Shown here: one piece after another, positions 61,315 through 64,000 of the stretch
How the letters are laid out: every line of letters starts with the position of its first letter
Numbering within the stretch: the first letter of the stretch is position 1
From: Tupaia tana
Taxonomy: Eukaryota; Chordata; Mammalia; Scandentia; Tupaiidae
Reading direction: 5' to 3'
Length of the DNA stretch: 64,000 nt
NCBI GenBank assembly: GCA_026018925.1
Contig: JAKSZU010000050.1
Coordinates: 558,001-622,000 of the forward strand
The notes under the pieces: model-generated
What the model saw: the letters and a program-made list of their open reading frames with translations, nothing else
What the model was told of the DNA's origin: nothing
Databases searched by the model: none
Program-made: the position numbers and the translations under genes

Positions 61315-62948
61315 TTAGGTTTGAATTTAGTTTGAGGGAGTAAGTTTAGGGCGAGTGTTACTTTTCGGGTAACTGTTATGTTTGGAGATATCGTCAGGGC
61401 CAGGTTAGGGTTGGGGTTGAGCTTAAGGTGTCCGCCTAGGGTTAGGGTTAGGTCTATGGTTTGAGTTAGGCTTCAGGTTAGGTTAGGTTTCAACTTAGTT
61501 TGAGGGAGTAAGTTTGAGGCTACTGTTAGTTTTCGATTCAGTGTTACGGTTGGAGATAGCATCAGGGTCAGGGGAGGGTTGGGGTTGAGCTTTAGGTGTC
61601 CGCCTAGAGTTAGGGTTAGGTCTATGGTTTGAGTTAGGCTTCAGGTTAGGTTAGGTTTGAACTTAGTTTGAGGGAGTAAGTTTAGGGCTACTGTTAGTTT
61701 TCGGTTCAGTGTTACGGTTGGAGTTAGCGTGAGGGTCAGGTTAGGGTTGGGGTTGAGCTTAAGGTGTCCGCCTAGGGTTAGGGTTAGGTGTATTGTTTGA
61801 TTTAGGCTTCAGGTTAGGTTAGGTTTGAACTTAGTTTGAGGGAGTAAGTTTAGGGCTACTGTAAGTTTTCGTTTAACTCTTAGAGGTGGAGTAAGCTTCA
61901 GGGTCAGGTTAAGGTGGGGGTTAAGCATAAGGTGTCCGCCTAGGATTAGGGTTAGGTCTATGATTTGATTTAGGCTTCAGGTTAGGTTAGGTTTGAACTT
62001 AGTTTGAGGGAGTAAGTTTAGGGCTTCTGTTTGTTTCAGGGTAACTGTTACGGTTGGAGTTAGCGTCAGGTCCAGGTTAGGGTTGGGGTTGAGCTTAAGG
62101 TGTCCGCCTAGGGTTAGGGTTAGGTTTATGGTTTGAGTTAGGCTTCAGGTTAGGTTAGGTTTGAACTTAGTTTGAGGGAGTAAGTTTAGGGCTACTGTTA
62201 GTTTTTGGTTCAGTGTTACGGTTGGAGATAGCGTCAGGGTCAGGTTAGGGTTGGGGTTGAGCTTCAAGTGTCCGCCTTGGGTTAGGGTTAGGTCTATGGT
62301 TTGAGTTAGGCTTCAGGTTAGGTTAGGTTTGAACTTAGTTTGAGGGAGTAAGTTTAGGGTTACTGTTAGTTTTCGGTTCAGTTTTACGGTTGGAGTTAGC
62401 GTGAGGGTCAGGTTAGGGTTGGGGTTGAGCTTAAGGTGTCCGCCTAGGGTTAGGGTTAGGTGTATCGTTTGATTTAGGCTTCAGGTAAGGTTAGGTTTGA
62501 AGTTAGTTTGAGGGAGTAAGTTTAGGGCTACTGCTAGTTTTCGGTTAACTGTTACAGTTGGAGTAAGCGTCAGGGTCAGGTTATGGTGGGGGTTAAGCAT
62601 AAGGTGTCCGCCTAGGGTTAGGGTTAGGTCGATGGTTTCATTTAGGCTTCAGGATAGGTTAGGATTGAACTCAGTTTGAGTGAGTAAGTTTAGGGGTACT
62701 GTTAGTTTTCGGTTCAGTGCTACGGTTGGATTTAGCCTCAGGGTCACGTTAGGGTTGGGGTTAAGCTTAATGTGTCCGCCTAGGGTTAGGGTTAGGTCTA
62801 TTGTTTGAGATAGGCTTCAGGTTAGGTTTGGTCTGAACTTAGTTTGAGGGAGTAAGTTTAGGTCTACTGTTTGTTTTCGGTTCAGTGTTGCGGTTGGAGT
62901 TAGCGTGAGGGTCAGGTTAGGGTTGGGGTTGAGCTTAAGGTGTCTGCC

Positions 62949-63116
62949 TAGTGTTAGGGTTAGGTGTATGTTTTGATTTAGGCTTCAGGTTAGGTTAGGT
63001 TTGAACTTAGTTTGAGGGAGTAAGTTTAGGGCTACTGTTAGTTTTCGGGTAACTGTTATGGTTGGAGTTAGCGTCAGGGCCAGGTTAGGGTTGGGGTTGA
63101 GCTTAAGGTGTCTGCC
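62949..63116 (+). repeat. Satellite unit subtype B (example)
   Basis: One 168-bp unit with the B signature: 'ttttcgggtaactgtta' in the centre, then 'tggttggagttagcgtc', then 'agggccagg' in place of 'agggtcagg', and the tail 'gagcttaagg'. B units occur throughout the window. They are often followed by an A1 unit whose core begins 'aaggg' instead of 'taggg', for example at 38,590, 42,800 and 47,500. This copy starts the ordered run B, A1, A2, B', C, D that closes the window. Confidence 0.8.
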
Positions 63117-63284
63117 GAGGGTTAGGGTTAGGTCTATGGTTTGAGTTAGGCTTCAGGTTAGGTTAGGTTTGAACTTAGTTTGAGGGAGTAAGTTTAGGGC
63201 TACTGTTAGTTTTCGGTTCAGTGTTACGGTTGGAGATAGCGTCAGGGTCAGGGTAGGGTTGGGGTTGAGCTTCAGGTGTCCGCC
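63117..63284 (+). repeat. Satellite unit subtype A1 (example)
   Basis: One 168-bp unit with the A1 signature: head 'tctatggtttgagttagg', centre 'ttttcggttcagtgtta', then 'ggagatagcgtcagggtc', and tail 'gagcttcagg'. The A1 tail 'ttcagg' or 'ttcaag' contrasts with 'ttaagg' in A2 and B. A1 is one of the commonest forms across the whole window and is usually followed by A2. Confidence 0.8.
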
Positions 63285-63452
63285 TACGGTTAGGGTTAGG
63301 TCTATGGTTTGAGTTAGGCTTCAGGTTAGGTTAGGTTTGAACTTAGTTTGAGGGAGTAAGTTTAGGGCTACTGTTAGTTTTCGGTTCAGTGTTACGGTTG
63401 GAGTTAGCGTGAGGGTCAGGTTAGGGTTGGGGTTGAGCTTAAGGTGTCCGCC
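63285..63452 (+). repeat. Satellite unit subtype A2 (example)
   Basis: One 168-bp unit that shares the A1 centre 'ttttcggttcagtgtta' but carries 'ggagttagcgtgagggtc' and the tail 'gagcttaagg'. The core here is the variant 'tacggttaggg'. A2 typically precedes a unit whose head reads 'tgtatggtttgatttagg', so the tail variant predicts the head of the next unit. Confidence 0.8.
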
Positions 63453-63468
63453 TAGGGTTAGGGTTAGG
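63453..63468 (+). repeat. Telomere-like core of the unit (example)
   Basis: This is a clean example of the 'tagggttagggttagg' core found once in nearly every unit, equal to about two and a half TTAGGG repeats. It lies immediately after the conserved 'gtccgcc' block and recurs every 168 bp. Many copies carry one change, such as 'tacggttaggg', 'aagggttaggg' or 'tagtgttaggg'. The vertebrate-type telomere proteins TRF1 and TRF2 recognise TTAGGGTTA through their Myb domains, so intact cores could be binding sites; that is inference. Confidence 0.85.
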
Positions 63469-63620
63469 TGTATCGTTTGATTTAAGCTTCAGGTTAGGTT
63501 AGGTTTGAACTTCGTTTGAGGGACTAAGTTTAGGGCTGCTGTTAGTTTTCGGGTAACTGTTATGGTGGGAGTTAGCGTCAGGACCACTTTAGGGTTGGGG
63601 TTGAGCTTAAGGTGTCCTCC
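63453..63620 (+). repeat. Satellite unit subtype B' (example)
   Basis: One 168-bp unit with 'gggctgctgttag', 'cgggtaactgttatggtggg' and 'ccactttagggttggg'. Sister copies centred near 39,021, 43,218, 48,254 and 56,986 share the 'gctgctg' and 'ggtggga' marks. A sub-form with 'tgttacttttcgggtaaatg' occurs at about 41,706, 46,072 and 54,804, spaced 4,366 and then 8,732 bp apart. B' is generally followed by a C unit or a related 'agtaagcgtc' unit. Confidence 0.75.
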
Positions 63621-63788
63621 TAGGGTTAGGGTTAGGTGTATCGTTTGAGTTAGGCTTCAGGTTAGGTTAGGTTTGAAGTTAGTTTGAGGGAGTAAGTTTA
63701 GGGCTACTGTTAGTTTTCGGTTAACTGTTACAGTTGGAGTAAGCGTCAGGGTCAGGTTATGGTGGGGGTTAAGCATAAGGTGTCCGCC
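63621..63788 (+). repeat. Satellite unit subtype C (example)
   Basis: One 168-bp unit with 'ggttaactgttacagttgg', 'agtaagcgtcagggtc', 'ggttatggtgggggttaag' and the tail 'cataagg'. The 'acagttggagtaagcg' and 'gggggttaagcataagg' marks travel together in most copies. Hybrid units with an A1 centre and a C tail occur near 761, 2,440 and 33,500. Confidence 0.8.
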
Positions 63789-63956
63789 TAGGGTTAGGGT
63801 TAGGTCTATGGTTTGATTTAGTCTTCAGGTTAGGTTAGGTTTGAACTTAGTTGGAGGGAGTAAGTTTAGGTCTACTGTTTGTTTCCGGGTAACTGTTACG
63901 GTTGGAGTTAGCGTCAGGTCCAGGTTAGGGTTGGGGTTGAGCTAATGGTGTCCGCC
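63789..63956 (+). repeat. Satellite unit subtype D (example)
   Basis: One 168-bp unit with 'actgtttgtttccgggtaac', 'tgttacggttggagttagcg', 'tcaggtccagg' and the distinctive tail 'gagctaatggtgtccgcc'. The unit after D starts with the head 'tgtttggtttgatttagg', a pairing also seen near 640, 5,010, 18,600, 21,640, 31,870, 37,240, 39,430, 43,790 and 61,250. The D tail and the following head therefore move as one linked marker. Confidence 0.8.
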
Positions 63957-64000
63957 TAGGGTTAGGGTTAGGTGTTTGGTTTGATTTAGGCTTCAGGTTA

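Larger units (their letters stand above)
1..64000 (+). repeat. 168-bp telomere-like tandem satellite array (whole window)
   Basis: The entire window is one tandem array with a 168-bp unit, seen by measuring the spacing of the block 'gtccgcctaggg'. About 380 units lie head to tail in one orientation; I found no inverted unit and no interruption by other DNA. Most units are exactly 168 bp and a minority differ by 1-3 bases. Neighbouring units differ by scattered substitutions, while some distant blocks are nearly identical, which is the signature of higher-order duplication. The unit contains the telomere-like core 'tagggttagggttagg' and many degenerate TTAGGG hexamers. The printed strand is G+T rich and C poor. 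No open frame looks like a gene. The array runs past both window edges, so its full size and flanks are unknown. It is not primate alpha satellite, whose unit is about 171 bp and AT rich. Confidence 0.98.

Noticed and set aside
63285-63452. CENP-B box in 'tttcggttcagtgttac'
   Set aside because: TTCG and the A four bases later fit the nTTCGnnnnAnnCGGGn pattern, but the required CGGG is absent (GTTA in its place) in both the A-type and B-type centres.
63285-63452. An 84-bp half-unit (168 bp as an old dimer)
   Set aside because: Comparing the two halves hexamer by hexamer gave good matches only in the first two hexamers, no more than expected from a shared TTAGGG-like background.
1-64000. CRISPR array
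   Set aside because: The repeats are regular, but there are no short identical repeats separated by unique spacers. The whole 168-bp unit is repeated, and the content is eukaryotic satellite-like.
1-64000. Functional chromosome end (true telomere)
   Set aside because: Perfect TTAGGG runs never exceed about two and a half copies. The rest of each unit is degenerate and the array is a 168-bp satellite, so this is telomere-like, not a telomere.
1-64000. Primate alpha satellite
   Set aside because: The unit is 168 bp, not 171 bp, is G+T rich with about 48% GC in the hand consensus, and has no resemblance that I recognise to alpha satellite.
1-64000. tRNA, rRNA or other structured RNA gene
   Set aside because: I see no tRNA arms or rRNA-like conserved stretch; all sequence is accounted for by the satellite unit.

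Overview
The whole 64 kb window is one uninterrupted head-to-tail satellite DNA array. I see no protein gene, RNA gene, transposon or unique sequence in it. The unit is 168 bp, measured repeatedly from the spacing of the conserved 'gtccgcctaggg' block (for example 153, 321, 489 and 657). About 380 units lie in one orientation and run off both ends. Every unit carries a short telomere-like core, 'tagggttagggttagg', and most of the remaining unit reads as degenerate TTAGGG hexamers. 168 is exactly 28 x 6, so the satellite looks like an ancient, decayed telomere-type repeat re-amplified as a 28-hexamer unit. The printed strand is G+T rich: a hand-made consensus has about 62 G, 59 T, 29 A and 18 C.

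Organism: the sequence points to a eukaryote with TTAGGG-type telomeres. Much variation between units falls at CpG sites as CpG to TpG or CpA, which suggests a genome with CpG methylation. An animal, perhaps a vertebrate, fits, but I cannot name a species. A subtelomeric, pericentromeric or heterochromatic block is the likely setting; this is inference.

Layout: units fall into recognisable subtypes, named here A1, A2, B, B', C, C', D, E, F, G and H, by linked variants in the central and distal parts. They follow one another in preferred orders, such as B-A1-A2-B'-C-D in the last kilobase and the cassette E-F-G-H. Region 1-6,060 is mixed A/B/C/D units with one 10-unit duplication. Region 6,060-17,010 is a mosaic of near-identical copies at 9, 12, 19, 30 and 32 units. 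Region 17,010-36,950 is more heterogeneous, with short 5-, 13-, 15- and 18-unit echoes. Region 36,950-45,400 holds copies offset by 2,182-2,183 bp (13 units) and 4,366 bp (26 units). Region 45,400-64,000 is dominated by a large duplication offset by 8,732 bp (52 units), in which the two copies differ by gains and losses of whole units.

Function: nothing here encodes a product. The array's history of unequal exchange is unusually readable, and the most distinctive features are the telomere-derived hexamer register and the 13/26/52-unit offset ladder. Subtype names and hand counts are mine and were not computed.
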